Positions 20,288 through 29,083 of a DNA stretch of 64,000 nucleotides are shown here, one piece after another. Origin of the DNA: Sphingobium sp. CCH11-B1 (GTDB lineage: Bacteria > Pseudomonadota > Alphaproteobacteria > Sphingomonadales > Sphingomonadaceae); contig NZ_LSJY01000079.1 of the NCBI RefSeq assembly GCF_001556865.1, forward strand, positions 1 to 64,000, given 5' to 3'. A model generated the notes under the pieces. It had not been told where the DNA came from and did no database searches. It saw only the letters and a program-made list of their open reading frames with translations. Position 1 is the first letter of the stretch. The number at the start of each line of letters is the position of its first letter. Made by a program: the position numbers and the translations under genes.

Positions 20288-21276
20288 GAATAGGCAATCC
20301 AGCAGTTGAGGAGCGCATTGGCAAGGCCCCGGTCGATCGTCTCGGCGGCTTCCTCGACGCCTTCGCGCAGGTCCGGCACGACATCCGCGACCAGCAAGGC
20401 GGCGGCGGCGTTCAGCAGCACGGCGTCCCGATAAGCGCCATGTTCTCCCTGGAGCAGGGCGCGCAGGGCCTTGGCATTGTGGGCGGCGTCCCCGCCCCGG
20501 ATCGCCTCGATCGGATGTGTCGCAAGGCCGAGGTCCGCAGCGGTGAGCCGGCGCATGGCGACGACGCCGTCAGCCGTGACTTCGGCCACGTCATTGCCGC
20601 CTGCGAGCGACAGTTCGTCCAGTCCTTCGTCCCCGGACACGATCATGGCGCGCTCCACGCCCAGAGCGCTCAGCGCTTGCGCATAGATGGGGACATAGGC
20701 AGGGCGGGCGATGCCGACCAGCTGGCGGCGGACGCCGGCGGGATTGGCGAGCGGTCCCATGAGGTTGAAGATGGTGCGTTCGCCGATCGCCCGGCGTATG
20801 GGGCCAAGCCGCTTCAGCGCCGGGTGATAATTTTGCGCGAAGAGGAAGCAGATGCCGAGGTCGCCCAGCGTTGCCTGCGCCGTGGCGGCGGCGCGATCGA
20901 GATCGAGGCCGAGCGCCTCCAGCGTGTCGGCCGCCCCGGCCTTGGACGACGCGGCGCGGTTGCCATGTTTGGCGACGGGCACGCCGGCCGCCGCGACGAC
21001 AAGGCTGACCGCCGTCGAGACGTTGAGCGTGTGGTGCCCATCGCCCCCGGTGCCGCAGACGTCGATCGCGCCCGGCGGTGCTTCGACCGGGATCATGCGC
21101 GCGCGCATGGCGCGGGCGGCGGCGGCGATTTCCGTCGCCGTTTCGCCGCGCCGGGCCATGGCGACGAGGAAGGCGGCGATGTCGGCATCCGCGATATCGG
21201 CGTCGAACAACATGTCGAACGCCTGCGCAGCGGCGTTGGCGTCCAGCGGGATCGAAGGGTCGGGCAGGCGGGTCAT
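20284..21276 (-). CDS. trpD: Anthranilate phosphoribosyltransferase
   Basis: Second step of tryptophan synthesis: transfers phosphoribose from PRPP to anthranilate. It is 330 residues. The glycine-rich PRPP site is [14 protein letters not shown] (about residues 77-90), followed by [21 protein letters not shown] (conserved in the family), and the catalytic [21 protein letters not shown] stretch. It is separate from TrpG, which lies 158 bp upstream on the same strand, and overlaps trpC. Confidence 0.95.
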   Translation of the reverse strand: MTRLPDPSIPLDANAAAQAFDMLFDADIADADIAAFLVAMARRGETATEIAAAARAMRARMIPVEAPPGAIDVCGTGGDGHHTLNVSTAVSLVVAAAGVPVAKHGNRAASSKAGAADTLEALGLDLDRAAATAQATLGDLGICFLFAQNYHPALKRLGPIRRAIGERTIFNLMGPLANPAGVRRQLVGIARPAYVPIYAQALSALGVERAMIVSGDEGLDELSLAGGNDVAEVTADGVVAMRRLTAADLGLATHPIEAIRGGDAAHNAKALRALLQGEHGAYRDAVLLNAAAALLVADVVPDLREGVEEAAETIDRGLANALLNCWIAYS

Positions 21277-21434
21277 CGCGCCGGCCTTAATCGGCAGAAG
21301 GGCGCGCTGTCGAGGGGGCGTTCCCGCTTAACTTCGCACATTTCCCGCAGAAATTGTCATTTCATGTCCCATCCGAGTAATTTCCGCAAAGAAGCAACGT
21401 TCATCCTAAGGATGCGCCGGCGGGTAGGACAGGA

Positions 21435-22025
21435 TCAGGCCGCTTCCCGCGTCCGCACCGGCAAGCCCGCGATGGTCAGGAAATTGGCCAGCATTTCATG
21501 CCCATATTCGGTGGCGATGCTTTCCGGGTGGAACTGCACGGAATGGATGGGCAGGGTGGCATGGCGGAAGGCCATGACCGAACCGTCCTGGCTCGTCGCA
21601 TTCACGATCAGGCTATCTGGAATCTCCTCCACGATCAGCGAATGATAGCGGGTCGCGGTGAAGGGCGAGGGCAGGCCGGCGAAGAGGCCGGTGCCGTCAT
21701 GACTGACCGGCGACGTCTTGCCGTGCATGAGGCCGCCGCGCACGACCTTTCCGCCGAAATGCTGGCCGATCGCCTGATGTCCCAGGCACACGCCCAGCAG
21801 CGGCGCGCCCGCATCGGCGCAGGCGGCGACGAGGTCCAGGCTCACGCCTGCCTCATTAGGCGTGCAGGGACCGGGCGAGAGCAGGAAGGCCTTGGCGCCG
21901 GTGGAAAGCGCCTGACCGGCGGAAATGGCGTCGTTGCGAACGACTTCCACCTGCGCGCCCAGCTCCATGAGATAATGGACCAGGTTCCAGGTGAAGCTGT
22001 CATAATTGTCGATGACGAGGATCAT
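21435..22025 (-). CDS. trpG: Anthranilate synthase glutamine amidotransferase component
   Basis: The class I glutaminase subunit that supplies ammonia to TrpE. It is 196 residues from ATG 22025. It has the N-terminal [18 protein letters not shown], the nucleophile cysteine in [17 protein letters not shown] (about residue 80), and the catalytic His-Glu pair in [14 protein letters not shown]. TrpE is not in the window. A GATase of this form may also serve aminodeoxychorismate synthase. The 158-bp gap to trpD contains a CATCCTAAGGATG palindrome (21402-21414). Confidence 0.93.
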   Translation of the reverse strand: MILVIDNYDSFTWNLVHYLMELGAQVEVVRNDAISAGQALSTGAKAFLLSPGPCTPNEAGVSLDLVAACADAGAPLLGVCLGHQAIGQHFGGKVVRGGLMHGKTSPVSHDGTGLFAGLPSPFTATRYHSLIVEEIPDSLIVNATSQDGSVMAFRHATLPIHSVQFHPESIATEYGHEMLANFLTIAGLPVRTREAA

Positions 22026-22118
22026 GAGAAAGCGCTGTAGCGCGCGATCGGGCTGGGGGGAAGGGCGCACGCTGTTCGTTCGCACTTCGCCACCCGGATA
22101 AGGCTGAGGGGCTTGCCC

Positions 22119-22646
22119 TCATCCCTCGCGCCACTTCGCCAGCGCCTTTTCATAGGCTGCGCGGGCTTTGTCCCGCTGTTCCTCCAGCCTTCGGGCATCG
22201 CGGTCCGCCGACTTGCGGGTCGCTGCGATCTGGCGGGCGAGCTCGGCGCGTTCGGCTTCCAGTCGCGCGATATCGGCGTCCCTATCGCGGCGATGGTCCT
22301 CCAGCGCTTCCTCGGCCGCGGTCAGGGCGGCGCTGCTGGGGCGGGGAGGAGGTTTGGCGCGCGGTGGCGCCTTTGTCTTTGCGCGGGGCGTGGCCTTCTT
22401 CGCGCGGCGGGGCGGGGTCGAGGCGGCGAGATGATCGGCGGCGGTTCCGCGCGGCCGCTTTATCACCTCGCCTGGATGGGCGAGCGGCTCCGCCATCAGC
22501 CTTTCGTCGGTTACCTGTTCGGCCGCGCCGCGCGCGAACAGGTCCGCCTCCGCGCCCCACGCCTTCAGCGCCGCCTTCCGGCTGGGGGCGGCGACATAGG
22601 CGTCGTGGAAGCCGATGGGGGTACGGAATATTTTCAGCTTTGGCAT
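22119..22646 (-). CDS. Conserved hypothetical protein with coiled coil (175 aa)
   Basis: I do not recognise a named family. The N-terminal 60 residues are a compact domain (MPKLKIFRTPIGFHDAYVAA, KAALKAWG). A Lys/Ala/Pro-rich linker (residues 80-107) and a charged coiled coil (about 110-172, with many E, R and A) follow. It resembles small sphingomonad proteins with TolA-like tails in composition. No signal peptide is seen, so it is probably cytosolic. Codon use is like the neighbouring core genes. It lies upstream of trpG on the same strand, 93 bp away. Confidence 0.6.
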   Translation of the reverse strand: MPKLKIFRTPIGFHDAYVAAPSRKAALKAWGAEADLFARGAAEQVTDERLMAEPLAHPGEVIKRPRGTAADHLAASTPPRRAKKATPRAKTKAPPRAKPPPRPSSAALTAAEEALEDHRRDRDADIARLEAERAELARQIAATRKSADRDARRLEEQRDKARAAYEKALAKWREG

Positions 22647-22785
22647 GGCGCTGTCGTCAACGCGCCGACCGTCCGCCTGCTCCGGCGATAACCTAGGTTA
22701 TGGCGGCTGCGTCGTCGGCTGGAATGAGGGAACCGCTGTCCTTCTCCAGCGCTTGCGCCTGACCGATGTGGTTGAGGAGGATGAC

Positions 22786-23298
22786 ATGGCAGAAAAGGAC
22801 TATACCGACGCGATTGCCCTGCTGAAGGCGGACCATCGAACCGTGGAGGAACTGTTCGACAAGTTCGAGAGCGCGAAGGCCGCTTCGCGCAAGCAGGAGA
22901 TTGCGCAAAAGATCTGCACTGAACTCAAAATCCACACGATGATCGAGGAAGAGATCTTCTATCCTGCGTTTCGCGGCAAGATAGAGGATGACACGCTGGA
23001 CGAGGCCTATGTCGAGCATGACGGCGCGAAGGTGCTGGTGAACGACATCGAAGCGGGTTCAGCGGAGGAAGATTTCTACGACGCCAAGGTCAAGGTGCTG
23101 TCCGAGGAGATCAAGCATCATGTCCATGAGGAAGAGGCGCAGAAAGAGGGCATGTTCGCCCAATGCCGCAAGACCGACGTCGATCTGGTGGCGTTGCGCG
23201 ACCAGATGCTGGCGCGGAAGCAGGAACTGATGGCTCAGGCCAAGTCAGGCGGGCTGCCCCTTGCAAAGCCGTCCGCCGTCCGCCTGATCCCGGCCTGA
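22786..23298 (+). CDS. Hemerythrin domain protein
   Basis: A 170-residue four-helix-bundle protein predicted to carry a di-iron site that binds oxygen or senses iron, oxygen or NO. The ligand set is visible: HRTVEELFDKFE (helix 1), HTMIEEEIFYP (helix 2), VEHDGAKVLVND (helix 3) and KHHVHEEEAQKEGMF (helix 4). Start ATG 22786 follows GAGGAGG. The tmRNA gene lies 50 bp downstream, transcribed from its own promoter. It is probably a stress protein; the exact role is unknown. Confidence 0.85.
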   Translation: MAEKDYTDAIALLKADHRTVEELFDKFESAKAASRKQEIAQKICTELKIHTMIEEEIFYPAFRGKIEDDTLDEAYVEHDGAKVLVNDIEAGSAEEDFYDAKVKVLSEEIKHHVHEEEAQKEGMFAQCRKTDVDLVALRDQMLARKQELMAQAKSGGLPLAKPSAVRLIPA

Positions 23299-23319
23299 CG
23301 GGGCGTACCCACGCGCGGC

Positions 23320-23348
23320 TTGAAAAAGCAGGCGCGCCCCGCCATATG
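23320..23348 (+). promoter_or_regulatory. Candidate promoter of the tmRNA gene
   Basis: TTGAAA (23320-23325), a 17-bp spacer, and CATATG (23343-23348) give a vegetative-type promoter. The expected start near 23355 coincides with the predicted beginning of the acceptor piece of tmRNA. Confidence 0.45.
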
Positions 23349-23351
23349 GGT

Positions 23352-23700
23352 GCTGCCGGGTTCGCCCGGCTATGGTGATAAATCGTGTCGTGCAATAGGC
23401 GCAGCGGACCCGGGGGCAGTACCCGGCGGCTCCACCACAAAGGCCCCTTTTCGGGGGCTTTCTGACGGGGCCGAACTAGGATCGACGTGTGTTGAAAAAC
23501 GATGCTTTCACCCGGCCCGTGTAAGCCGTTAAACTGTGCAAAACTCACAAGTGCCAACGATAACGAGGCTCTTGCTCTTGCTGCGTAATTGATGGCCTCA
23601 CGGCCTGACATTACCCAAAAAGAACGCGGTTGAACCCACCGGGCAACAGAAGGGAATTCAGCGGCCCCCGGAGGCGCCGGGCAACAGAAGCCTCCGGACC
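23352..23700 (+). ncRNA. ssrA: tmRNA, circularly permuted two-piece type
   Basis: Rescues stalled ribosomes. The acceptor half comes first (about 23352-23437), with a T-arm-like stretch around 23407-23427 and the 3' end CGGCTCCACCA; the coding half starts at 23467 with GGGGCCG, which pairs with CGGCTCC to form the acceptor stem. The tag ORF at 23553-23588 encodes ANDNEALALAA and a TAA stop. The permuted order is typical of alphaproteobacteria. Hairpins lie downstream of the tag, including CCGGAGGC/GCCTCCGG (23668-23697). Exact mature ends are estimates; the intervening spacer is about 29 nt. Confidence 0.9.
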
Positions 23701-23880
23701 TTTCTCCCTCTATTCGGTCCATATCCTTGTCGTCCGGCAGGGCGGCGCGCTTTGCGTCGATTCGAATCGGCGGCTATTTGACTTGTCTTTTCGATTACGC
23801 TTTTATGACAATCGTGCGTAAAAGTGATAATGTATTGAAAAGAAAGAAAACTAAATCCTTTTCTATGCCCTTCGCGCCAC

Positions 23881-23909
23881 TTGCCCCGATGTCATCGTAA
23901 TGAAATAAT
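23881..23909 (+). promoter_or_regulatory. Candidate promoter of the TPR gene
   Basis: TTGCCC-N17-AATAAT lies 42 bp before the start codon of the small secreted protein gene. The preceding region (23722-23880) is AT-rich compared with the window, and I see no gene in it. Confidence 0.35.
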
Positions 23910-23950
23910 CCTGGCTATAGTGGAGAGTTTTTTCGGAAGGATTTGAGGAA

Positions 23951-24337
23951 ATGATCAAGGCCGCTGCAACCATCGGATTGATGCTGGCCGCTGCGGTTCC
24001 GGGCGTCGCATTGGCGTCCGACGCGCAGGACCTGGTGGTGGTGGGTGTGCCCGATGGCCGGCTGGCCGCCAAGGCCATCACCGCAGGCGATTTCGAGACG
24101 GCCCGTCGCAAGCTGGAGCCGATGCGCGTTTTTGGCGAAAATGACCCCGCCCGCCTCATCAACCTTGGCAACGCCTATGCCGGCCTCGGCCGCATGGCGC
24201 AGGCGCGCGAAGCCTATCGCGCTGCCCGGTCGGCGCCGGAACTGACACTGGTACTGGCGAACGGCACGGAAGAATCATCGCGCGAGGTCGCCAACCGCGC
24301 GCTTGGCCGGCTGAACCCAGCCTACGCCATGCGGTAA
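23951..24337 (+). CDS. Small exported TPR-like protein
   Basis: A 128-residue protein. Residues 1-22 form a Sec signal peptide (MIKAAATIGLMLAAAVPGVA, cleavage after ALA/AS), so it is periplasmic. The body holds tetratricopeptide-like helices: DFETARRKLEPM, then NLGNAYAGLGRMAQAREAYRAA, the common TPR consensus. Such proteins usually bind partners in envelope processes; no specific function is recognised. RBS GGAGGATTTGAGG-like sequence precedes it, and a strong terminator follows. Confidence 0.7.
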   Translation: MIKAAATIGLMLAAAVPGVALASDAQDLVVVGVPDGRLAAKAITAGDFETARRKLEPMRVFGENDPARLINLGNAYAGLGRMAQAREAYRAARSAPELTLVLANGTEESSREVANRALGRLNPAYAMR

Positions 24338-24363
24338 TGCCTTGCCCCGAGGGGAAGGGAGAA

Positions 24364-24394
24364 GGGCGCCGTCCTGATCGGACGGCGCCCTTTT
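24364..24394 (+). terminator. Rho-independent terminator
   Basis: A perfect 10-bp stem (GGGCGCCGTC/GACGGCGCCC, 24364-24390) followed by TTTTC lies 27 bp past the TPR gene stop. Confidence 0.85.
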
Positions 24395-24470
24395 CATTGC
24401 CCGCTTGCAGGAGGGGGGACGACCGGGTCGCCCCGGCCGTTGGCACCCGCCCGGGCTGGGCGAGCCAGGA

Positions 24471-27197
24471 TCAGAAGGCGACGGTCATCGACGCAGCGAT
24501 GGTCGTGCCGATCTTGTAGCGGTTGTAGAAGACCTTGCTGTCGCCAGCCTGCTGATATTCCTGGAACTTGCGGCCGGTGATGTTGCGCGCCTCCAGCTTG
24601 AACTCGCTGTTCACGCCACCCGGCAGCTTGACCGCCTGACGCGCGACGAAGTCCAGGGTGAAGCCCGGCTTTTCCCGAATGTCGGGCTGAAGGTTCGGAC
24701 CGCGGCTGGTGACGCGCGGACTGGCATAGGTCAGCAGCAGGGTCTGCTGTGACAGCCGGTCCGTATCCTCCAGGCCAAGCTGGAGGTTGACCAGATGGTC
24801 CGACTGGCCGGTCAGGGGCACGCCGTTCAGGAAATAGTCCGACGCGGCAGGCAGCGGGCCGGTCGTGTAGCTGTAGGGCGTCGTCGTGTCGCCATCCTTC
24901 ACCTTCAGCTTCGACTGGGTGTAGGTATAGTTGCCGATCAGCGCGATGCGGCGGCTCTGGAAGAAAGGCGAGTTCCAGCCGTCGAGCGGCACATATTTCT
25001 GCAGTTCGAATTCCGCGCCGTACAGCGTGGCTTCGGGTGCGTTGGCGAAGCTGGTGGTGACATTATAGGTGTCGGTGATGGTGGTGTAGGTTTCGATCGG
25101 ATTGTCGATCTTCTTGTAGAAGGCAGCCGCCGTGATCCGTTCCTCGCGACCCATATACCATTCCGCGCGGATGTCGGCGTTCCACAGCTCGCTGTCTTGC
25201 AGGAAGGGGTTGCCGCGATAGAAGCGGTTGGATTCGGTATCGAGGAAGGGCTGGGCGATCAATTCGCGGAACTGCGGCCGGGCGATCGTCTTCGACCCGC
25301 TGGCGCGGAATTGAAGGCCCTTGGCGGCTTCGACCGTCAGGGTGACGGCAGGCAGCCAATATTCTTTGTTGATGCGGTTGGTCGGCGTGACCCCGGTGTT
25401 GTAGACGTCGACGCCCGTCACCGACTGGCGGCCCTTTTCGTAGCGGACGCCCGCGTTCAGCGAGATGCCGTCGAACGGTTCGATCTGCACCTGCGCATAG
25501 CCGGCATGGACGCGCAGCGCCGCGTCATAGACGGGATAGTTGCCCGAAAATTCCAGCAGCGTCAGGTCGAAATATTGGATGGTCGAATCGGAGATCAGAT
25601 AGTCGGGGCGCAACTGCTGCACCGGGATCGGCAGGTTGACCGCGTCATAGTGAAATTCATAGCGCGACGAGGTACGCTTCGTATCGGTGAAGGCATAGCC
25701 CGCCGTCAGCGTCACGTCCGGCGAGAATTTGTAGCTGAGGTCCGCGCCGGCCGACCACAGGTCTTCATTGAGGTCGCTGAAGGTGACGGACGCATCGCCG
25801 CGTTGGCGGTTCAGCGCGTTGACGAAGCGGTCGCCGACGGGATCGGCATCCAGCGGCCGGTTGGTGCGGACATATTCGAAATCGCGCTCATAAGGGGCTT
25901 CGCGCTGCGAATTGGCGTAGCCGCCGCGCAGGTCGAGGCTGAGATCGCCCAGCTTGAACTCGCCGACAAGCTGCGTGTCGATCAGCTGGCGCTCATACCA
26001 GGCGGTGCTCTGCGTCATATAATCCGCGCCCTGGATCTGGCCGTCATTCTGGCCGACCGCGAGCGCGCCGCGCTTCAGCGTGTCGCGGATGTAGAGGTTG
26101 GTCCAGCGAATCTTCTGGTCGCCCAGTTCCAGGCCCAGGCCGAGCAGGCCGTTCACCGTCACCTGATTGTCGGTGCTGACCTGCGTGTAGTTCTTGCCCG
26201 CGCCGGCCGCGACGTCGAGCGATGCCTGCTGGAGCGTCGAGCGGGTGCGCCACTTGTTGCTGTAGGACGCCGTAGCGATCACGCCCAGGCGCCCGTCGCT
26301 ACCCACGTCCATCGCCGTGCCGGCGTTGACCGAGCCGGAGAAGTTGAAGGGCAGGCTGTTGGTCCGCTGAAGGACGGAAGTGTTGCTGTTCTGGAGCTGC
26401 ATCGCCGCCGCCTTGAGGTCGGCGCGGGGAATGTTGGAGAAGGGGGTGCCGCTGTTGATGAGGTTCCGAAGGCCCGAGGGCAGGTCGCGCGTGCCATCGT
26501 CGAAGCCGGTCCAGTCGGACTTGGCGCCGTAATAGGTATAGCCCATCTGGCCCGATGTTTCGGTGTTGGCCGAACTGCCGACGCCGATTTCCAGATAGGA
26601 TTCGGTCGGAATGGCCTTGGTCGTCAGGTTGATGACGCCGCCGCCGAATTCGCCGGGGAAGTTGGCCGAATAGCTTTTCTGCACCAGGGTCGAGGCGATG
26701 ACGCTGGTGGGGAAGATGTCGAGCGGCACGACGCGCTTCAACGGCTCGGGGCTGGGGAGCGGAGAGCCGTTCAGCAGCGCGAGCGAATAGCGATCGCCAA
26801 GGCCGCGGACATAGACATAGCCGCCCGAGGCGACCGACAGGCCGGTGACGCGCTGGAGCGATCCGGCGATGTCGCCTTCGCCCGTCCGCTTGATGTCGGC
26901 GGCGGAGAGGACGTTCACCACCTGCGGCGCGGCCTGCGACACGTTGGTGGTGCGGCGGCCGGTGACGACGATGTCGGCGCCGGGAATGGACACGTCGACA
27001 TTGCCGGTCTGCGCTGCGGCTTCGTCAGCCGCGCTCGGCGTCGTCGACATGCCGGCGTCGCCCGCGCTGCCCGCAGTGCCTGTGATGGTGGACCCGCCAC
27101 CCACGCCGGCGGCGGAGTCGGTCTGCGCCATGACGGCCGGGGCCGAAAGCGCGGTGGAAATCAGGAGCAGGCGCGCCAGGCTCAGCGGCTTCGACAT
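24471..27197 (-). CDS. TonB-dependent outer membrane receptor
   Basis: A 908-residue receptor that brings a scarce substrate across the outer membrane with TonB energy. A signal peptide (residues 1-24, ending APAVMAQ) and an N-terminal Gly/Ala-rich extension precede the TonB box-like region DIVVTGRR. The plug domain follows (VVNVLSAADIKRTGEGDIAG, GGVINLTTK) and a long beta-barrel that closes with the C-terminal aromatic AASMTVAF. It follows the lipoprotein gene by 90 bp and probably shares its transcript. Substrate is unknown; the phased PhoB-type sites upstream suggest phosphate-related use. An ATG is at 27197. Confidence 0.9.
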   Translation of the reverse strand: MSKPLSLARLLLISTALSAPAVMAQTDSAAGVGGGSTITGTAGSAGDAGMSTTPSAADEAAAQTGNVDVSIPGADIVVTGRRTTNVSQAAPQVVNVLSAADIKRTGEGDIAGSLQRVTGLSVASGGYVYVRGLGDRYSLALLNGSPLPSPEPLKRVVPLDIFPTSVIASTLVQKSYSANFPGEFGGGVINLTTKAIPTESYLEIGVGSSANTETSGQMGYTYYGAKSDWTGFDDGTRDLPSGLRNLINSGTPFSNIPRADLKAAAMQLQNSNTSVLQRTNSLPFNFSGSVNAGTAMDVGSDGRLGVIATASYSNKWRTRSTLQQASLDVAAGAGKNYTQVSTDNQVTVNGLLGLGLELGDQKIRWTNLYIRDTLKRGALAVGQNDGQIQGADYMTQSTAWYERQLIDTQLVGEFKLGDLSLDLRGGYANSQREAPYERDFEYVRTNRPLDADPVGDRFVNALNRQRGDASVTFSDLNEDLWSAGADLSYKFSPDVTLTAGYAFTDTKRTSSRYEFHYDAVNLPIPVQQLRPDYLISDSTIQYFDLTLLEFSGNYPVYDAALRVHAGYAQVQIEPFDGISLNAGVRYEKGRQSVTGVDVYNTGVTPTNRINKEYWLPAVTLTVEAAKGLQFRASGSKTIARPQFRELIAQPFLDTESNRFYRGNPFLQDSELWNADIRAEWYMGREERITAAAFYKKIDNPIETYTTITDTYNVTTSFANAPEATLYGAEFELQKYVPLDGWNSPFFQSRRIALIGNYTYTQSKLKVKDGDTTTPYSYTTGPLPAASDYFLNGVPLTGQSDHLVNLQLGLEDTDRLSQQTLLLTYASPRVTSRGPNLQPDIREKPGFTLDFVARQAVKLPGGVNSEFKLEARNITGRKFQEYQQAGDSKVFYNRYKIGTTIAASMTVAF

Positions 27198-27286
27198 GCG
27201 AAATATCCCCCTTGGGAAAATCAGTGCAAAGAAGGCGGGGAAGCGGCTCGCACGCTCCCCCGCCCCTGTTGAGGTCGTGGGTCCGA

Positions 27287-28879
27287 TCAGGTCGTCGGGA
27301 TGGCGGTGCAGTTCTTCGACGTGCTGCCGAAGCTGGCCGTGACCGAATTGCAGGTCCAGCCGGCGTACCAGGTGTCGCTGCTGTCCTTGACCGCGCCGAC
27401 ATAGTTGGTCGTGGTGAAGTTGCTGTCGATCGTCTTGGGATCGGTCGCCACCAGCGCTGTTTCGGTTGCGCCGTTGACGAACAGGTTGGTCAGCGACGGC
27501 GTGTAGGTGATCGTGCTGTTCGGGCCGGCTTCGAAGATCGTCTTCACGACATCGGCGGTTACGCCGTTGTTGCCCTTGTAAGGGGTGCCGTTGCACTGCA
27601 TCGCCACCGAGATGTAGCGCGGCTTGCCGGCGTCCTGCAGGGCGGTGTCGGCGTCACGCACCGTGGCGGCGGCGTCGATGCGCAGGCAGCTCTGGTTGGG
27701 GCTGACGATCAGGCCGTTGATGAGGTTGAGGTCAGCGCCTCCACGCAGGAGCATCGCCGCGCCGTTGGCGCCGGTGGTCGACCGGCCGATATAGGTGAAG
27801 TTCGCGACCTTGATGAACTGACGCGGCAGGGCATCGACGCCGTTGTTGGCGTTGGTGCCGGCATTCGAGTCGGTTTCGAGGAAGCTGTCGCCGATGTCGT
27901 TGTTGGCACGCTGGACCGAGATCAGATATTGGACCGTGCCGCGATAGCCGACATCGGTGTCGAGATTGTCGTCTTCGTTGCCGGTCAGGACCAGGTAGCG
28001 CGGGTTGAGCGAACCGCCGAAGATTTCGATGCCGTCGTCCGAGCTGTTGTGGACCTGGATATGGTCAAGCTGTGTGCCGCTGCCGACGCCCGAGGGGGTC
28101 AGGCCCTGAAGCTCGCTAGAGCCCGACAGGACGAAGCCCGAATAGCGGATCTGGACATAGGACATGCGGCCCGAATTGTCCGCGTCGTCCGCGCCGCCAT
28201 AAAGCGCGCCGCTCGCGCCTTCGGTGTCGCGTTCGCACGCGGTGGTGCCGGGCGCGGCCGCCGGGGCGGCGCAGTCGGTGATGCGCGCGCGGCCGAGCAG
28301 CACGACGCCGCCCCACTGGCCCGACGACTGGTCGGTGTTGGTGCCGAGCACATTTTCACGGCTAGTGAAGATGATCGGCTGGGTCGCGGTGCCCACGGCG
28401 TTGATGCGGTTGCCGCGATTGACCGCCAGGAAGGTGTTGCCGGTGCCGGCGAAGATCACCACGCCCGGATCGATCGTCAGCGTGACATTGTTGCCTGTGC
28501 TGCCCGGACCCTGATCAGTGCCGACATCGACGCGGCCAGGCATGGAGTAGATGACGCCGGCCTGCTTGGAGATGACGGTCGAGCTGGTGAAGCGCGCCGG
28601 GAAGGCGCAGTTGCGCCAGGTGTTGGTGCCGTCGGTTATGGTGCCCGCGTCGGAGAGCTGGGCCGATCCGGCGATGCTGGGGCAACCTGCGGCCGGGGTC
28701 ACCGCGGTCGGCGTGGGGGTCGGCGTGGGCGTCGGAGTCGGGGTGGGCGTCGGAGTCGGCGCAGGGATGACGATGGTGCCTTCACCGGGCGAGGCGATGT
28801 CGTCCGCGCCGCAGGCGCTGAGGCCCACGCAGGCGCAGCTCGCCATCAGGATCGTGTGAATACGGTTAATCTTGGCCAT
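27287..28879 (-). CDS. Outer-surface lipoprotein paired with a TonB receptor
   Basis: A 530-residue protein beginning with a lipoprotein signal (MAKINRIHTILMASCACVGL, lipobox LSAC, modified cysteine at about residue 23). An (PT)n spacer of about 18 residues follows and then a Ser/Thr/Gly/Asn-rich body with repeated strand motifs (GVVIFAGTG, IIFTSRENV, GGVVLLGRA, IQVHNSSDDGIEIFGG). The rhythm looks like a right-handed beta-helix, as in substrate-binding or glycan-binding surface proteins. It sits at the head of the operon, so it may hand substrate to the receptor. Start ATG 28879; family name is not recognised. Confidence 0.7.
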   Translation of the reverse strand: MAKINRIHTILMASCACVGLSACGADDIASPGEGTIVIPAPTPTPTPTPTPTPTPTPTAVTPAAGCPSIAGSAQLSDAGTITDGTNTWRNCAFPARFTSSTVISKQAGVIYSMPGRVDVGTDQGPGSTGNNVTLTIDPGVVIFAGTGNTFLAVNRGNRINAVGTATQPIIFTSRENVLGTNTDQSSGQWGGVVLLGRARITDCAAPAAAPGTTACERDTEGASGALYGGADDADNSGRMSYVQIRYSGFVLSGSSELQGLTPSGVGSGTQLDHIQVHNSSDDGIEIFGGSLNPRYLVLTGNEDDNLDTDVGYRGTVQYLISVQRANNDIGDSFLETDSNAGTNANNGVDALPRQFIKVANFTYIGRSTTGANGAAMLLRGGADLNLINGLIVSPNQSCLRIDAAATVRDADTALQDAGKPRYISVAMQCNGTPYKGNNGVTADVVKTIFEAGPNSTITYTPSLTNLFVNGATETALVATDPKTIDSNFTTTNYVGAVKDSSDTWYAGWTCNSVTASFGSTSKNCTAIPTT

Positions 28880-28988
28880 GTCGTCTCCGCTCCGGCCCGT
28901 AGCCGGGATTGTTGAACCGCGGAGCGCAGGGGAAATGATTCGGACAACGCCCCCTGTCGCCCTCGGGAGCGGCAACTAGGCCCGGTAC

Positions 28989-29050
28989 GTGACAGCAACA
29001 TTTTGTTTGTGTGACAGTTCGGCGTCTTAAAAATGACGGTATCGTGACAA
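28989..29050 (-). promoter_or_regulatory. Array of PhoB-type half-sites phased at 11 bp
   Basis: On the minus strand the best Pho box reads TTGTCACGATACCGTCAT (29033-29050), two CTGTCAT-like repeats 11 bp apart. Two further CTGTCAC repeats lie at 29011-29017 and 28989-28995. All four fall on one 11-bp grid starting at 28989, with degenerate members at the intermediate 29000 and 29022 positions. Spacing and orientation match PhoB boxes and point toward the lipoprotein-receptor operon, whose ATG is at 28879. Confidence 0.65.
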
Positions 29051-29057
29051 TCATTTC

Positions 29058-29077
29058 AGGTCCGTTGCAACGGACCT
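29058..29077. repeat. Perfect 20-bp palindrome after the oxygenase gene
   Basis: AGGTCCGTTGCAACGGACCT is a perfect palindrome six bases past the stop of the 2OG-Fe(II) oxygenase gene and eight bases before the Pho array. There is no T tract, so it may be a weak terminator hairpin or an operator. It is not decided by sequence alone. Confidence 0.6.
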
Positions 29078-29083
29078 GCCGGA

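Noticed and set aside
24795..27272. 825-codon plus-strand frame opposite the TonB receptor
   Set aside because: Shadow of the receptor gene in high-GC DNA; repetitive low-complexity composition and no start signal.
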